Positions 16,102 through 25,589 of a DNA stretch of 45,811 bases are shown here, piece after piece. The translations under genes were made by a program, and so were the position numbers. Position 1 is the stretch's first letter. Each line of letters starts with the position of its first letter. The stretch spans positions 1 to 45,811 of the IMG/VR virus record IMGVR_UViG_3300012920_000072; one strand, 5' to 3'. The stretch comes from a virus. The notes beneath the pieces are model-generated. The model ran no database searches. It saw only the letters and a program-made list of their open reading frames with translations, and was not told the DNA's origin.

Positions 16102-18621
16102 ATGAATACAAAACTATTTGGTTTATTACTTAGTCCTATTTCAAGACTAGAAGCTATCGCTGTGGATAACAATGAAAAGCTTACTAGTATTGAATTACTT
16201 ACGATGGATGTAAAGAATATACAATCCGATACTGCGACTGAGCTTAAGAAGCAGACTACTATTCTTGGAGATATTAAGAAACTTATAGAAGAAAGTTCTA
16301 AGGATAAAGAAAAGGAAATGGCGAAGGGCGCTGGATTTAAGCCATTAAGTATTAAGGAAACAGGACTCGCTGCATTTATGATAGTAGGGATATCTGCTGC
16401 GATAGTTGCATCTGCCCTTCTATTTTCATTTATACCGACAGTTACTCCAATGCAAATGTTAACCGCAGCATTAATAGCGGTTACGTTTGTGGCCGTAGCA
16501 CCTGCATTTGTAAAGATAGCGGGCGTTCTTAGTAAAATGAAGGGTGAAACATCGGCTAGTTATAATGGAATGTCAATGTCAAAAGTAGATTCTAGTGGTA
16601 TTTTACCATTAGTTGCAGGATCTCTAATCGCAATGGTAGGAATATCTGCTGCGATAGCTATTTCTTCATTGATATTACAGCTTGTAGTTCCGGTTCATCC
16701 TATAAAGCTTTTAACTGCGCTTTTGATAGGGACTGCTATGATAGGAGCATCTTATGCATTTGCTAAGATAATAGAGAATATGAAAGGCATGGGCATGAAA
16801 GAAGTACTTATGGCTACTGGCTCGTTAGTTCTTATTTCAGGAGCTATAGTCATGTCAAGCATTATACTATTAGCAACCGCAGTGCCTAGTGCAATGCAAA
16901 TGCTATCTTTCTTATTAGTAGGTGCGATTATGATACCTGCGACATATGCATTCTCTCTTTTATTAAAGAATATGAAAGGTATGGGTGTAAAAGAAATCTT
17001 ACTAGCGGCTGCTTCTATGGTACTAATAGCCGGGGCAATAGTCGCAGTTGGTCATATATTTACTCTATACCCAGGTGATCCTTCTAATTTACCAGGGGTT
17101 AAGTTTGCATTCCTATCAGGTTTGGTTATATTTACATTCTCGTTTGCGTTTGCTTTACTTGCTAGATCTTTAAAGTCAGTTTCATTTACTGACATGGCAA
17201 AGGCAGTTGTTTCAATGGCACTCGTCGCAATAGCAATCGTCGGAGTCGCTTACATATTCCAATATCTTGCAAGTGTAGGAGCATACGTTGCTCCACCCGC
17301 GGATTGGGCATTAAAGACCGGACTCGCCCTTGTAATATTCTCGGTAGGGTTTGGAGTAATAGCATTATTAACAAAGACCTTGGGAATTCAAACTATGTTT
17401 ATGGGTCTATTAGGAACTGCGGTTGTAGCACTTGGTATATTGGCCACTGCATGGATATTTAGCGCAATGCCAGATACATTTATTGCACCTCCTATAGATT
17501 GGACTTTAAAGACTATGGTAGCTATGGCCTTATTTGCTGTACCAATAACTATTATAGGCGCGATTGCAATGTCAGGTGCTGGAGCGGCTGCTATACTATT
17601 AGGTGTTGTAGGAATGATAGTTATTGCCGCTGGTATATGGGTAGTTGCGTGGATCTTTAGTAAGCTGCCGGATTTAACTTCAGTTTCACAAATGCTTACT
17701 GATGCTCTTTTAACACCGGTCAATGGAATTGTAGATGTTCTCGCTAGACTTAAAAATGAAGTTGGTGTTGAGAATCTTCTTCCTCTTGCAGGAGGTATAG
17801 TTGCGATAGCAGGTTCTCTATTAATACTTGCAGGTGCAATGGCCGGTACGGCTGCAGCGGGTGTTTTCCAGTCCTTAGGTAATGTAGTTAGCGGCGTTTT
17901 AGACTTTTTTACTGGAAAACAAACAAAGGGTCCTATTGATATTCTTAAAGACCTTATTGCAATTGCACCTAGTCTACCTAAGCTATCTCAGCCGCTAGAT
18001 ATGATTGCTAATGCAATGAATGAGGCTGATATTACAAATATGGTAGACAACCTAACTAAAATAGCAAAGGCTATAAAGGCTACCGCGATACAAGGAGCAC
18101 AAGATCCTAATGTAACTACTACAATAGACAGGCTAAGAGAGTTATCTAAGATGAGCTTTAAGGACCAGATAGAGGACCTAGAAGCTATTGCTAAGGCATA
18201 TAATAAAATAGCGGATACGACTAACAAGATAAATGTAGAAGCAATGGATTCTACTACGAATATGTTTAAGGCGTTAGCGTATCTCTCTCAAAATGGAGGT
18301 AAGACTGCAATCGAAGCACTTGGTGAGAACTTAATAGAAGCCGTTGAAGAATTAGCTAATATGATTGCTGATTTTGAAGGAACGGTTAAAGACCAATCTG
18401 CTAGTAACAGAGGAGTAGCTGAACAATTCGGCGGACTTACCGACTCTATTAAGAGTTCTGTTGGTTCTTTCTTCGGAGGTGGTTCTGCGGAGGCTTCGCC
18501 TGCTGAAAACAATGCAGAAGTTGCTAGACAAATGAGAAAGCTAGTTAAGATGTTACAAAGTGGAGATGCTAAGATTGTTATAGCAGATGTAAATGATTCT
18601 GCGGCACAAAAACTAGCTTAA
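16102..18621 (+). CDS. Large hydrophobic repeat protein, probable tail tape measure
   Basis: The 839-residue protein begins with a coiled-coil segment (to about residue 80), then has about 430 residues of consecutive membrane-type helices, and ends in a soluble helical region with a Gly/Ser patch (SSVGSFFGGGSAEAS). The hydrophobic part is built from repeated units of about 70-75 residues. Their landmarks are G-hydrophobic-SAAIV, a Pro-containing loop, LLTALLIG-type and AFAKI-type helices, and MKGMG(M/V)KE at the junctions (near residues 230 and 300). Long proteins with many hydrophobic helices located after tube and baseplate genes are usually tape measures, which set tail length and help DNA enter the host. 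The T4 equivalent gp29 (590 aa) is less hydrophobic, so the label is inferred from length, position and late-box control. Confidence 0.65.
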   Translation: MNTKLFGLLLSPISRLEAIAVDNNEKLTSIELLTMDVKNIQSDTATELKKQTTILGDIKKLIEESSKDKEKEMAKGAGFKPLSIKETGLAAFMIVGISAAIVASALLFSFIPTVTPMQMLTAALIAVTFVAVAPAFVKIAGVLSKMKGETSASYNGMSMSKVDSSGILPLVAGSLIAMVGISAAIAISSLILQLVVPVHPIKLLTALLIGTAMIGASYAFAKIIENMKGMGMKEVLMATGSLVLISGAIVMSSIILLATAVPSAMQMLSFLLVGAIMIPATYAFSLLLKNMKGMGVKEILLAAASMVLIAGAIVAVGHIFTLYPGDPSNLPGVKFAFLSGLVIFTFSFAFALLARSLKSVSFTDMAKAVVSMALVAIAIVGVAYIFQYLASVGAYVAPPADWALKTGLALVIFSVGFGVIALLTKTLGIQTMFMGLLGTAVVALGILATAWIFSAMPDTFIAPPIDWTLKTMVAMALFAVPITIIGAIAMSGAGAAAILLGVVGMIVIAAGIWVVAWIFSKLPDLTSVSQMLTDALLTPVNGIVDVLARLKNEVGVENLLPLAGGIVAIAGSLLILAGAMAGTAAAGVFQSLGNVVSGVLDFFTGKQTKGPIDILKDLIAIAPSLPKLSQPLDMIANAMNEADITNMVDNLTKIAKAIKATAIQGAQDPNVTTTIDRLRELSKMSFKDQIEDLEAIAKAYNKIADTTNKINVEAMDSTTNMFKALAYLSQNGGKTAIEALGENLIEAVEELANMIADFEGTVKDQSASNRGVAEQFGGLTDSIKSSVGSFFGGGSAEASPAENNAEVARQMRKLVKMLQSGDAKIVIADVNDSAAQKLA

Positions 18622-18672
18622 ATTGAAACTTTAGGGTTAGCATCTAGTATAACATGTGTATGTTAAGCGAAT

Positions 18673-18754
18673 GCGGATGTGGTGGAATTGGTAGACACGC
18701 TAGTTTTAGGCACTAGTGTCGCAAGACGTGAAGGTTCGAGTCCTTTCATCCGCA
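18673..18754 (+). tRNA. tRNA-Leu (anticodon UAG)
   Basis: The acceptor arms GCGGATG / CATCCGC pair perfectly. The anticodon stem CTAGT/ACTAG closes the loop TTTAGGC, giving anticodon TAG (reads CTA and possibly other CTN). A long variable arm and the TTCGAGT T-loop are present. CCA is not encoded. CTA is a frequent Leu codon in the late genes. Confidence 0.95.
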
Positions 18755-18768
18755 CTAATTTTTAATAT

Positions 18769-18842
18769 GCGCCTGTAGCTCAGTTGGATAGAGCATCTGC
18801 CTTCTAAGCAGACGGTCTCAGGTTCGAATCCTGACAGGCGTA
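18769..18842 (+). tRNA. tRNA-Arg (anticodon UCU)
   Basis: The acceptor GCGCCTG pairs with CAGGCGT (one G-U). The anticodon stem TCTGC/GCAGA closes the loop CTTCTAA, giving anticodon TCT, which reads AGA, the dominant arginine codon of the structural genes. The T-loop is TTCGAAT. No encoded CCA. Confidence 0.95.
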
Positions 18843-18860
18843 CAAATAAATCAAAGAAAG

Positions 18861-19103
18861 ATGTTAGGTGCATCATATAAAGTAGAAGTTGTTGAATACC
18901 AACTAGAAGGTGATCTTACGGTCTATAAGATTGTAGAAAAGCATTACTTTCTCGGAATTAGATGCTACGTGGAAGAGCATACGGCAGTATTAAGAGACCT
19001 AGAGTACGCTAAGAAAATTGCAGATAAAGTATCGACTAGAATTTATAAAGAGTATTCTCGCGATGTTCTTAGTAAGAAACCAGTACATACTATAAAGGGA
19101 TGA
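18861..19103 (+). CDS. Hypothetical 80-aa protein
   Basis: The short gene follows tRNA-Arg by 18 bases. The product has beta strands at the N-terminus (YKVEVVEYQLEGDLTVYKIV) and a helix with LRDLEYAKKIADKV, and a basic tail. It is soluble and of unknown function. Its TGA overlaps the ATG of the next gene (ATGA), so it heads a tightly coupled chain of five short genes running to 20315. Confidence 0.7.
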   Translation: MLGASYKVEVVEYQLEGDLTVYKIVEKHYFLGIRCYVEEHTAVLRDLEYAKKIADKVSTRIYKEYSRDVLSKKPVHTIKG

Positions 19104-19252
19104 AAAAGAAAGATATAGTAAACCGTCTTCTAGAAGAAAAAGCTATTTCACCAGAAGAAGCAAACGTGCTCATGAGTGAAACAAGCATTCCTTTTCATAC
19201 TATAAGTAAGACAACTAATCAGGATATTAACTACATTTATCATGAAGCGTAA
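19100..19252 (+). CDS. Hypothetical 50-aa protein
   Basis: A 50-residue frame from MKKKDIVNRLLEEKAISPEE to YIYHEA, starting in a four-base overlap with the previous gene and overlapping the next start. The coupling on both sides and natural composition support it as a real gene. No function is recognised. Confidence 0.6.
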   Translation: MKKKDIVNRLLEEKAISPEEANVLMSETSIPFHTISKTTNQDINYIYHEA

Positions 19253-19388
19253 TAGGCGTAAGTCAAAAGATCTTGAATATGATCCAATTGAACGCAAGCG
19301 TAAATTAAGCTTGAAAAAACAAGTAAAGCAACGTAAACAGTCAGATGACTGGGATAACTGGGAAGAAGAAATGGACTATGATGTATAA
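19242..19388 (+). CDS. Hypothetical 48-aa basic protein with acidic tail
   Basis: The product is very basic (MKRNRRKSKDLEYDPI, then RKRKLSLKKQVKQRK) and ends in an acidic, Trp-containing tail (SDDWDNWEEEMDYDV). Such charge-segregated small proteins occur in many phages. It overlaps both neighbours, so translation is coupled. Function is unknown; RNA- or DNA-binding is possible. Confidence 0.6.
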   Translation: MKRNRRKSKDLEYDPIERKRKLSLKKQVKQRKQSDDWDNWEEEMDYDV

Positions 19389-19845
19389 GTACCTATCTCT
19401 AGCATTAGCTTTTTTTGTATCAACTAGTCTTTTTGGACAGTTTAAGCCTACTAAAGATACTTTTTCAAAAGTCTATAACAGAGTAAATACACTCGTTTAT
19501 GATGATGTATACCTTGACTATATGCCAAGTCAAAGTACACAATATCTAGGTGAATTCTTTTTTAATGTTTCTTTTCCATCATCTACAGGGCTTGATTCTC
19601 TTTACGGCGTCGTTCTTTATGACTTAGATCAAGGACCTGTATATTTCTTTAGTTATGCAGGAGAATCTTATGAAGGATCTGAGATTACAATGCATAAATA
19701 CTTATCATATCCTATTTACATTTTTGAAGCAGCAGACGATAAGTGGGAATACTTTGATTCTGGAGAGCTAAACTATTACACAAGAGGACCTGAAAGTTAC
19801 TTAGAAGTAAAAATGGGTCCTATAATTTTACAGTATTTACCATGA
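19378..19845 (+). CDS. Small exported protein of unknown function
   Basis: The start is placed at the paired ATGs at 19378/19381 because they give a clean Sec signal peptide (MMYKYLSLALAFFVSTSLFG, cleavage before Gln). An in-frame ATG at 19345 would add 11 polar residues in front. The mature part of about 135 residues is acidic and Tyr-rich, with probable beta strands (YLGEFFFNVSFPS, YGVVLYDLDQGPVYFF). Cleavage leaving Gln at +1 is common in Bacteroidota. The product should reach the host periplasm or beyond. Domain family not recognised. It overlaps the next gene by four bases. Confidence 0.7.
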   Translation: MMYKYLSLALAFFVSTSLFGQFKPTKDTFSKVYNRVNTLVYDDVYLDYMPSQSTQYLGEFFFNVSFPSSTGLDSLYGVVLYDLDQGPVYFFSYAGESYEGSEITMHKYLSYPIYIFEAADDKWEYFDSGELNYYTRGPESYLEVKMGPIILQYLP

Positions 19846-20315
19846 AGCTAATTTTAGTGGGAAAGGGGGCAGCAGGGAAAGACCACCTAAAGAAAAGACT
19901 AGTATCAAAGGGATTTATTGCAGGAATTAGCTGCACAACTAGACCCCCAAGGCCTAATGAGGTTGAGGGGGTAGATTATTATTTTTTAAGTCGTTCTGAA
20001 TTTGAAAGAATGCTGGAAGCAGGTGAGATGTTAGAACACATGGAATTTAATGGATGGTTCTATGGGATGACTGCTGATGAGTTTGAAAAGAGCGACGTTA
20101 TGATTATGTCTAAGGATGGATTAGATATTTTGCCTAAACAATACAGGGAAAGATGTATGGTTATCTATTTAGACGTAGATCGTATCACAAGACTAAAACG
20201 TCTTGAGGAGAGAAACGATATAAATGATTCAATCTGGCGTAGAATGGAAACTGATGATGAACAGTTTAAGGACTTTAAAGACTATGATTTACGCATTAAG
20301 AATGATGATTTTTGA
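19842..20315 (+). CDS. Guanylate kinase-like nucleotide kinase
   Basis: The 157-residue protein has a P-loop LVGKGAAGKD near residues 5-14, then the GMP-binding segment SCTTRPPRPNEVEGVDYYF and SRSEFERMLEAGEMLEHMEF, which are hallmark guanylate-kinase sequences, followed by an NGWFYGM strand. It would phosphorylate GMP/dGMP to the diphosphate. The residue after the P-loop lysine is Asp where Ser/Thr is usual; the phage T4 dNMP kinase also carries GKD. It is shorter than bacterial Gmk (about 200 aa), with a reduced C-terminal lid region. The phage also encodes an IMPDH-like gene at the window end, so guanine nucleotide supply appears to be a theme. Confidence 0.82.
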   Translation: MKLILVGKGAAGKDHLKKRLVSKGFIAGISCTTRPPRPNEVEGVDYYFLSRSEFERMLEAGEMLEHMEFNGWFYGMTADEFEKSDVMIMSKDGLDILPKQYRERCMVIYLDVDRITRLKRLEERNDINDSIWRRMETDDEQFKDFKDYDLRIKNDDF

Positions 20316-20316
20316 T

Positions 20317-20326
20317 GATATATAGA
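20317..20326 (+). promoter_or_regulatory. Late-type promoter box GATATATAGA
   Basis: A G-variant, two bases after the kinase stop codon and 27 nt before the ATG at 20354. Its presence suggests that the next two genes are expressed with the late genes. Confidence 0.6.
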
Positions 20327-20353
20327 AAAACAGTTTTTTTAAAATTTTAAAAT

Positions 20354-20878
20354 ATGCAAACACTAGAAGAGCTAAAGTCACGTCGTGAAGAGCTAGAAAC
20401 AAAGGCTAACGAGGTGCAAAAACAACATGCGGAGCATGAATTTTCTATTAACCTTGAAGACAAAAAGATGATGAAAACTCTAATGAGCCATCTTGACAAA
20501 GGTTATACTTGGAAAACTGCAAACGCAGCAGTCGTAGTTACCCTTTATGACAAATTAAAATCACAACATGCAACTGCTGTTAAAGATGATTCTGTAGCAG
20601 TTAGCGTTAAACTTAGAGGCCATGAACTAAATGGACTTTACCAGGCGCTTCTTAATGTAGAGGGAACTGGCGTTGAAAACGCTAGACGTTTTATTAGAAT
20701 GCTTACTATCGTAGGCGAAACAGTTACTGATGCAATGGCAGTCCTTGCTGAGATGAACTCTGAGATTCACTCGCTACATCAAGAACTACAAGAGATTGAC
20801 GTGAAAATTGAAGAAATGTCAGTTGATGTAGTATCAGATGAGGAACTAGAGCTTGTGAAAGATGAAACAGAAAAGTAA
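20354..20878 (+). CDS. Hypothetical helical protein
   Basis: The 174-residue acidic protein opens and closes with coiled-coil segments (LEELKSRREELETKANEVQ; EIHSLHQELQEIDVKIEEM), flanking a helical core with LRGHELNGLYQALLNVEGTG. No catalytic motif is visible. It begins behind a late-type box. The last 17 bases overlap the next gene. Confidence 0.7.
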   Translation: MQTLEELKSRREELETKANEVQKQHAEHEFSINLEDKKMMKTLMSHLDKGYTWKTANAAVVVTLYDKLKSQHATAVKDDSVAVSVKLRGHELNGLYQALLNVEGTGVENARRFIRMLTIVGETVTDAMAVLAEMNSEIHSLHQELQEIDVKIEEMSVDVVSDEELELVKDETEK

Positions 20879-21398
20879 GAGTCAAAAGAGAATCGATCTC
20901 ATATCGCTTATAAACGAAGCGATAACACATGACGATATCTTTAAGACAATCGATTACAAAAAGCAGTCTGAGGATAAGATAAAGCAGTTTATCTTTCCGT
21001 ATTTAGTCGACACCTTAGCAGAAAGCTTGGTAGACCGAAAAGGCATGACTAAAGAAGTTGCTAAAGGATATGTAAAAAGATGTCTTAAATGGGAAGGTAA
21101 CGTTAATACGGTAGTTAGCCATATACTATTTATGGGTACGCAGAATAGACCTGACATGATATTAGATATGGACGGTCTAAAGATTGCAATAGAGTTTAAG
21201 GTAGGAGATAAGGGAAGCGATCTTAGATGTGGTATAGGACAATCAATGATTTATTCAACACACTACGATTTCGTAATATGTCTTATGATAGATACATCAG
21301 AAGATAAAAGGATTCTTAACTCCAGAGGGGGCGTTAATGAAACTAATTTCGTGGACCTATTGTGGAATAAATTTAATATTAAATTTACAGTAATCTGA
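20862..21398 (+). CDS. PD-(D/E)XK nuclease-like protein
   Basis: The central segment NRPDMILDMDG followed by LKIAIEFKVGDKG matches the PD-(D/E)XK nuclease core: D98, then E111-x-K113 on the next strand, followed by a helix with GQSMIYSTHYD and a strand FVICLMID. This is typical of small restriction-like or Holliday-resolvase-like folds. The N-terminal 60 residues are basic and helical. It could act in DNA processing, host DNA degradation or recombination; the substrate is not evident. At 178 residues it is a usual size for a single-domain nuclease. The start at 20862 overlaps the upstream gene by 17 bases. Confidence 0.65.
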   Translation: MKQKSKSQKRIDLISLINEAITHDDIFKTIDYKKQSEDKIKQFIFPYLVDTLAESLVDRKGMTKEVAKGYVKRCLKWEGNVNTVVSHILFMGTQNRPDMILDMDGLKIAIEFKVGDKGSDLRCGIGQSMIYSTHYDFVICLMIDTSEDKRILNSRGGVNETNFVDLLWNKFNIKFTVI

Positions 21399-21421
21399 AT
21401 CAAATAAACTAAGACATAAAA
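21399..21421 (+). promoter_or_regulatory. A-rich leader shared with the next exported gene
   Basis: The leader ATCAAATAAAC followed by AAGAC directly precedes the ATG. The gene at 25610 has the same elements in the same order. It lacks a Shine-Dalgarno sequence; A-rich, weakly structured leaders are typical of Bacteroidota translation starts. Confidence 0.4.
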
Positions 21422-24400
21422 ATGAAAAGAATTTTACTACTACTAACTGCGTTTGTCTTTTCAATAGGACTTAACGCACAGCTTATACCTCCGGCTACTT
21501 CTCCGACGCTTCAGTCAATTGAGAAGTCAGTTGATACAAAGGTAAAAACAATTGCAGATAACAGATCAAAAGGCATACTTAAGTCAGGAATTGATAGAGT
21601 ACCTGTTGTGGTTCATATTATTCACCGAGGTGAACCTATTGATTTTAATGACAGAGTTATAGAGCAACCATATGGTGCTAATATATCGTATGACCAGATT
21701 GTATCTTCTATTAATAATCTAAATGAAAGATTTGCTAATACATGGGTAAACTATTGGGAAGATCCCATAGAAGATGTAAACGCAAGACAGTCTCGTTCTG
21801 TTAATTCACAAGTTCAGTTTTCTTTTGCTAAAAGAAACCCAGAAGGAGGACCTACTGACGGTATCATAAGACATAATATTAATAACATTGGCCTAGAAGA
21901 AGCTGAGATTATAAAATTTATGGAAGAAGGTATCAATATATTAGGATATGAAGGAACCGGATCTGATAAGGGTGCTAGCGAGATTGCTATTAAGGAAGCG
22001 GTAGGATGGGATCCTGATAAGTATGTAAATATTTATGTTGTTCCTGAAATAATGGACAATAACTCTACATGTGGAGTTGTGTGGCATTCTACATTCCCTA
22101 ATGAAAGCAATACTCAAGGAGCAAGGGATGGTATTATAATTCAGGCAAATAGAATGGGTTATGGCGCACATACGGGCTCTTTAAAAGGTTTAAATATAGA
22201 TTTAGTACAGGCAATGGGTCAGTATTTAATGCTTTACCCTGTTTGGTATGGAAATATGACATGCGATGACGCAATCGATGCTTATAATGCAGGTCAAGAA
22301 GATCCAACATATTGTGAAACAAACGGAGACCACGTTTGTGATACTGATCCAATTCCATGGGGATGTAACGGAAATTGCATAGAGGATCCATGTGCTACTT
22401 TACAGAATAATCCGATGCCAGCTGGATGGGAAAGTACAACTACAAACTACATGTATCCTTTGGGTAGTAATTTCTGTCCAGATCACTTTACACAGGGTCA
22501 GATTGACAGAATGCAAGCATGCTTAGAAGGACCTAGAAATAGCCTTCTTACTAATAGTGATGTTTTAAATCCTTTAAGTGTATACGATTTAAAGACAGAC
22601 ATAAGTATAGAAAGAACATGCTACGATAATTATAAGCCTACTGTTATAGTTACTAATACTGGATTTAACGATGTAACAAGCTATACCGTTTCAGTAGAGA
22701 TTACGAGTTTAGGAATTTCTATGTCATTTGATGAAAATGATTTAGGTCCTATACTAACAGGAACGACTTTAAACATCCCATTTCCTGAGTTAGTAATTCC
22801 AAATAATGGATTTTATAACGTACTTGCAACTGCAAGTATAACGACGCCTGGAATTCTAGAACCATTTATTGAAAATAACGCAAAGACATATCCATTAACA
22901 AAGTACTCCGATGGATTCATAAACATATCAGCAACATATAGGGGTACATCAGGCGCTCCACTATATTCTATTAGAAATACAGATAGTGGAGATCTTGTAT
23001 TGGACACAAAGAAAGTTTTTAATAACATAGCATTTTCAAATAGAGAAGATATTCACGCTAACATCTTTTCTTTTGCAGGATTCCTAGAATATGGTGGACA
23101 GTTAGCCGAAGAATATGGTATTTCTGGAAATATAGCACCAAATGTAACTTATTGGGTAGGAAATTCAGGTCCAGTAGATAAGCTTCCATATAATAAAGTT
23201 ACAGCAAGATACTATCTACCGCCCGGCAACTATGCAATTGCAATGTCTGCTAATAGAGTGACTTCAAATAGCGGTCTTTTTAGTATATTCTCAACATATG
23301 GATGCGATCCAGCAACAGATGGTACTGGATGTGAGCTAACCGTAGATGCATTAAGCAATCTTTTAACAGAACTAGATAGGTTGTATACTTTAGATGAATA
23401 TTCTGGTCTTGATCCAGCAACAGGATCAAACCCATATGAATATTCTGCTGAATATGTAGAAATACCGTTTACTGTAGTAAATAACAATAACTATTCAGAA
23501 TCATGTTGCGTAGATTCTAATAACGATGGTATCTGCGACGGGTTTAATTTAGACGAACTAGATCCTAGCATTACTATTGTTAAAGATCCTAATCCACAGC
23601 CAACATCTCTTACCATGGGTGCCGTAGTTGATCGGGAAGGGGTTTCTCAGTTACTAGATGTTGAATTTCAGCTAGCAACCGATCCTGCATTTACAAATTT
23701 AATAGCTACTGAGTTAGTACCATATTCACAGGTAAATGAAGAGTACTTTCTTTTAAAGAAAGAAATATCTGTTGAAATAACAGGACTCACCGAGGATACA
23801 CAGTACTATGGTAGAGTTCGCATAAGCGATAGAGGCGAAAATTATTACAGTTCCGTTATTGCAGAAAGAACTACGGTTGACGCATGCGGTGGAGCATCTT
23901 CTATAACCTTTAACGGAAGAGACTATCCCCTTGTTACTATAGGTAATCAGTGTTGGTTTGCAAAGAACCTACAAAGTGATAGATTAGCTGCTAGCGCAGG
24001 AGGAACAGCTCTAACAGATGGAACTCTTGCATTAGATTGGTGGACAGCGTTAGGAAACGGGGGTACTCCTGCATTTGCAGCAGTAGATGGACTAAATAAT
24101 ACTCAATTATGGGACAATGGATATGGTTATTTTTATAACGTTACTGCTGCTATGACTAACGGATTGTGTCCTGATGGATTTAGAGTTCCTTATAATGCGG
24201 ACTGGATGCAGCTTGATACTGCTTTAGGACTTATTAAAACCGGAACAAAATTAATGATAGAGTCAAGAGGAGGAACCAACTCTACTGGATTTAGCGACGT
24301 TCTTGCAGGAAGAAGATATGCAGCAGGCGGATCAACTGTGATTAATAATCCAGCGACCGGTACCGTAAGTGATAATAACCAAGGCGGATACAGCGTATTC

Positions 24401-25585
24401 TGGACTCAAGATCCTTTTATTCTTTCACAGCCATTAGGTAACTGGACTTCTGCAGATTCAGCATATGGATTTAAAGACTTTGAAGGATTAGGAGCTTCAG
24501 TAAATGGAGAATATTATGGAAATTACATGCATTTTGAAAACCTATGGTATTACAATGGATATGGTAATAGCGGCGGATATAGCGTTAGATGTATGAAAGG
24601 CGGAATTGGAGATAATGGCGTTCCACAAGTAGTAGATGTATGTACAAAGTATGCTACTTATGTAGATAATCCAAATGGAACTGGTCAAATTCAAAAAAAA
24701 TATTGCAACTATAATCCAGCAGGTACAGAATTTAATGAATCTGGATGTAGCTTTCTAGATGAATGCGGTGTTTGCGGAGGAGAAGGAATTCCAGATGGAT
24801 TCTGCAATTGTGAAGGAGAAGTACTAGATGCAGTAGGCGTATGTGGTGGACCTTGTCCGCAGGACGCTGACGGCGACGGCATATGCGACGTTGTATTTAG
24901 AGAAACTGGCGGAGATGAGTCTCTTTGTGACTATGAATACTCAATAAATTACCGCGGAGTCGATTACGCAATCGGTGGTTATGGAGGTAACTGTTGGTTC
25001 TTAGATAACCTAAGAACAAATCAATGGAGTGACGGGTCGTTTATAACATCATCTGCTGCTGGATCTTCATGGGCAGCTAATTCTGAGGCAGAATTATCGA
25101 TCGTTAATACTAGATCTGATTTAAGTCCACAAGATAGAGACCTTTACGGTTACTTGTATAACTGGTACGCTGTAAATGATTCTAAGGGACTATGTCCATC
25201 TGGATGGCATGTTTCTTCAGAAGATGATTGGGAAGGATTAGAAAGATCTTTGGGCATGCCTGAAAATGAAATAATTAGAAACTCTATACGGGGTGAAGAA
25301 AGCGGATGTGGTCAGGTTCTTAGAACAGGTGCAATTGAGTTTAATTCTAAGCCGGCTGGCATAATTACAGGAGATGACGGTAAACTTAGAGGAAGCGGCT
25401 TAGAAGCATACTACTGGACTTCAACACCATGGAACACAATTAAGCTACAGTATCAAAATAACGCGTATCACAGAGCAATACTAGGTCAAAATACAACTGA
25501 TGGTATAGTTAGATATAATCACAGCTGGGGTACTTCTGGAAGTAAGAAGCATGGATTGAGCGTTAGATGTGTAAAGAATAAATAA
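21422..25585 (+). CDS. Giant exported protein: inactive pappalysin-like domain plus two FISUMP domains
   Basis: The 1387-residue protein starts with a Sec signal peptide (MKRILLLLTA..., cleavage before Gln20). Residues about 55-385 follow the M43 pappalysin metalloprotease fold: VPVVVHIIHRG, YVNIYVVPEI, GDHVCDTDP and the closing FTQGQIDRM. The zinc motif HExxHxxGxxH is replaced by QAMGQYLMLYP (from Q263), so all ligands and the catalytic Glu are lost. A CARDB-like beta domain (about 395-485) follows. The first FISUMP domain starts near residue 825 (GNQCWFAKNL ... GYSVRCMK). A Cys-rich linker follows (DECGVCGGEG, DGDGICD; about 1105-1160). The second FISUMP domain spans 1170-1387 and ends GLSVRCVKNK. 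It is the first of five paralogues. No T9SS sorting domain or lipobox is apparent. Likely an envelope or surface binding protein. Confidence 0.9.
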   Translation: MKRILLLLTAFVFSIGLNAQLIPPATSPTLQSIEKSVDTKVKTIADNRSKGILKSGIDRVPVVVHIIHRGEPIDFNDRVIEQPYGANISYDQIVSSINNLNERFANTWVNYWEDPIEDVNARQSRSVNSQVQFSFAKRNPEGGPTDGIIRHNINNIGLEEAEIIKFMEEGINILGYEGTGSDKGASEIAIKEAVGWDPDKYVNIYVVPEIMDNNSTCGVVWHSTFPNESNTQGARDGIIIQANRMGYGAHTGSLKGLNIDLVQAMGQYLMLYPVWYGNMTCDDAIDAYNAGQEDPTYCETNGDHVCDTDPIPWGCNGNCIEDPCATLQNNPMPAGWESTTTNYMYPLGSNFCPDHFTQGQIDRMQACLEGPRNSLLTNSDVLNPLSVYDLKTDISIERTCYDNYKPTVIVTNTGFNDVTSYTVSVEITSLGISMSFDENDLGPILTGTTLNIPFPELVIPNNGFYNVLATASITTPGILEPFIENNAKTYPLTKYSDGFINISATYRGTSGAPLYSIRNTDSGDLVLDTKKVFNNIAFSNREDIHANIFSFAGFLEYGGQLAEEYGISGNIAPNVTYWVGNSGPVDKLPYNKVTARYYLPPGNYAIAMSANRVTSNSGLFSIFSTYGCDPATDGTGCELTVDALSNLLTELDRLYTLDEYSGLDPATGSNPYEYSAEYVEIPFTVVNNNNYSESCCVDSNNDGICDGFNLDELDPSITIVKDPNPQPTSLTMGAVVDREGVSQLLDVEFQLATDPAFTNLIATELVPYSQVNEEYFLLKKEISVEITGLTEDTQYYGRVRISDRGENYYSSVIAERTTVDACGGASSITFNGRDYPLVTIGNQCWFAKNLQSDRLAASAGGTALTDGTLALDWWTALGNGGTPAFAAVDGLNNTQLWDNGYGYFYNVTAAMTNGLCPDGFRVPYNADWMQLDTALGLIKTGTKLMIESRGGTNSTGFSDVLAGRRYAAGGSTVINNPATGTVSDNNQGGYSVFWTQDPFILSQPLGNWTSADSAYGFKDFEGLGASVNGEYYGNYMHFENLWYYNGYGNSGGYSVRCMKGGIGDNGVPQVVDVCTKYATYVDNPNGTGQIQKKYCNYNPAGTEFNESGCSFLDECGVCGGEGIPDGFCNCEGEVLDAVGVCGGPCPQDADGDGICDVVFRETGGDESLCDYEYSINYRGVDYAIGGYGGNCWFLDNLRTNQWSDGSFITSSAAGSSWAANSEAELSIVNTRSDLSPQDRDLYGYLYNWYAVNDSKGLCPSGWHVSSEDDWEGLERSLGMPENEIIRNSIRGEESGCGQVLRTGAIEFNSKPAGIITGDDGKLRGSGLEAYYWTSTPWNTIKLQYQNNAYHRAILGQNTTDGIVRYNHSWGTSGSKKHGLSVRCVKNK

Positions 25586-25589
25586 TAAA

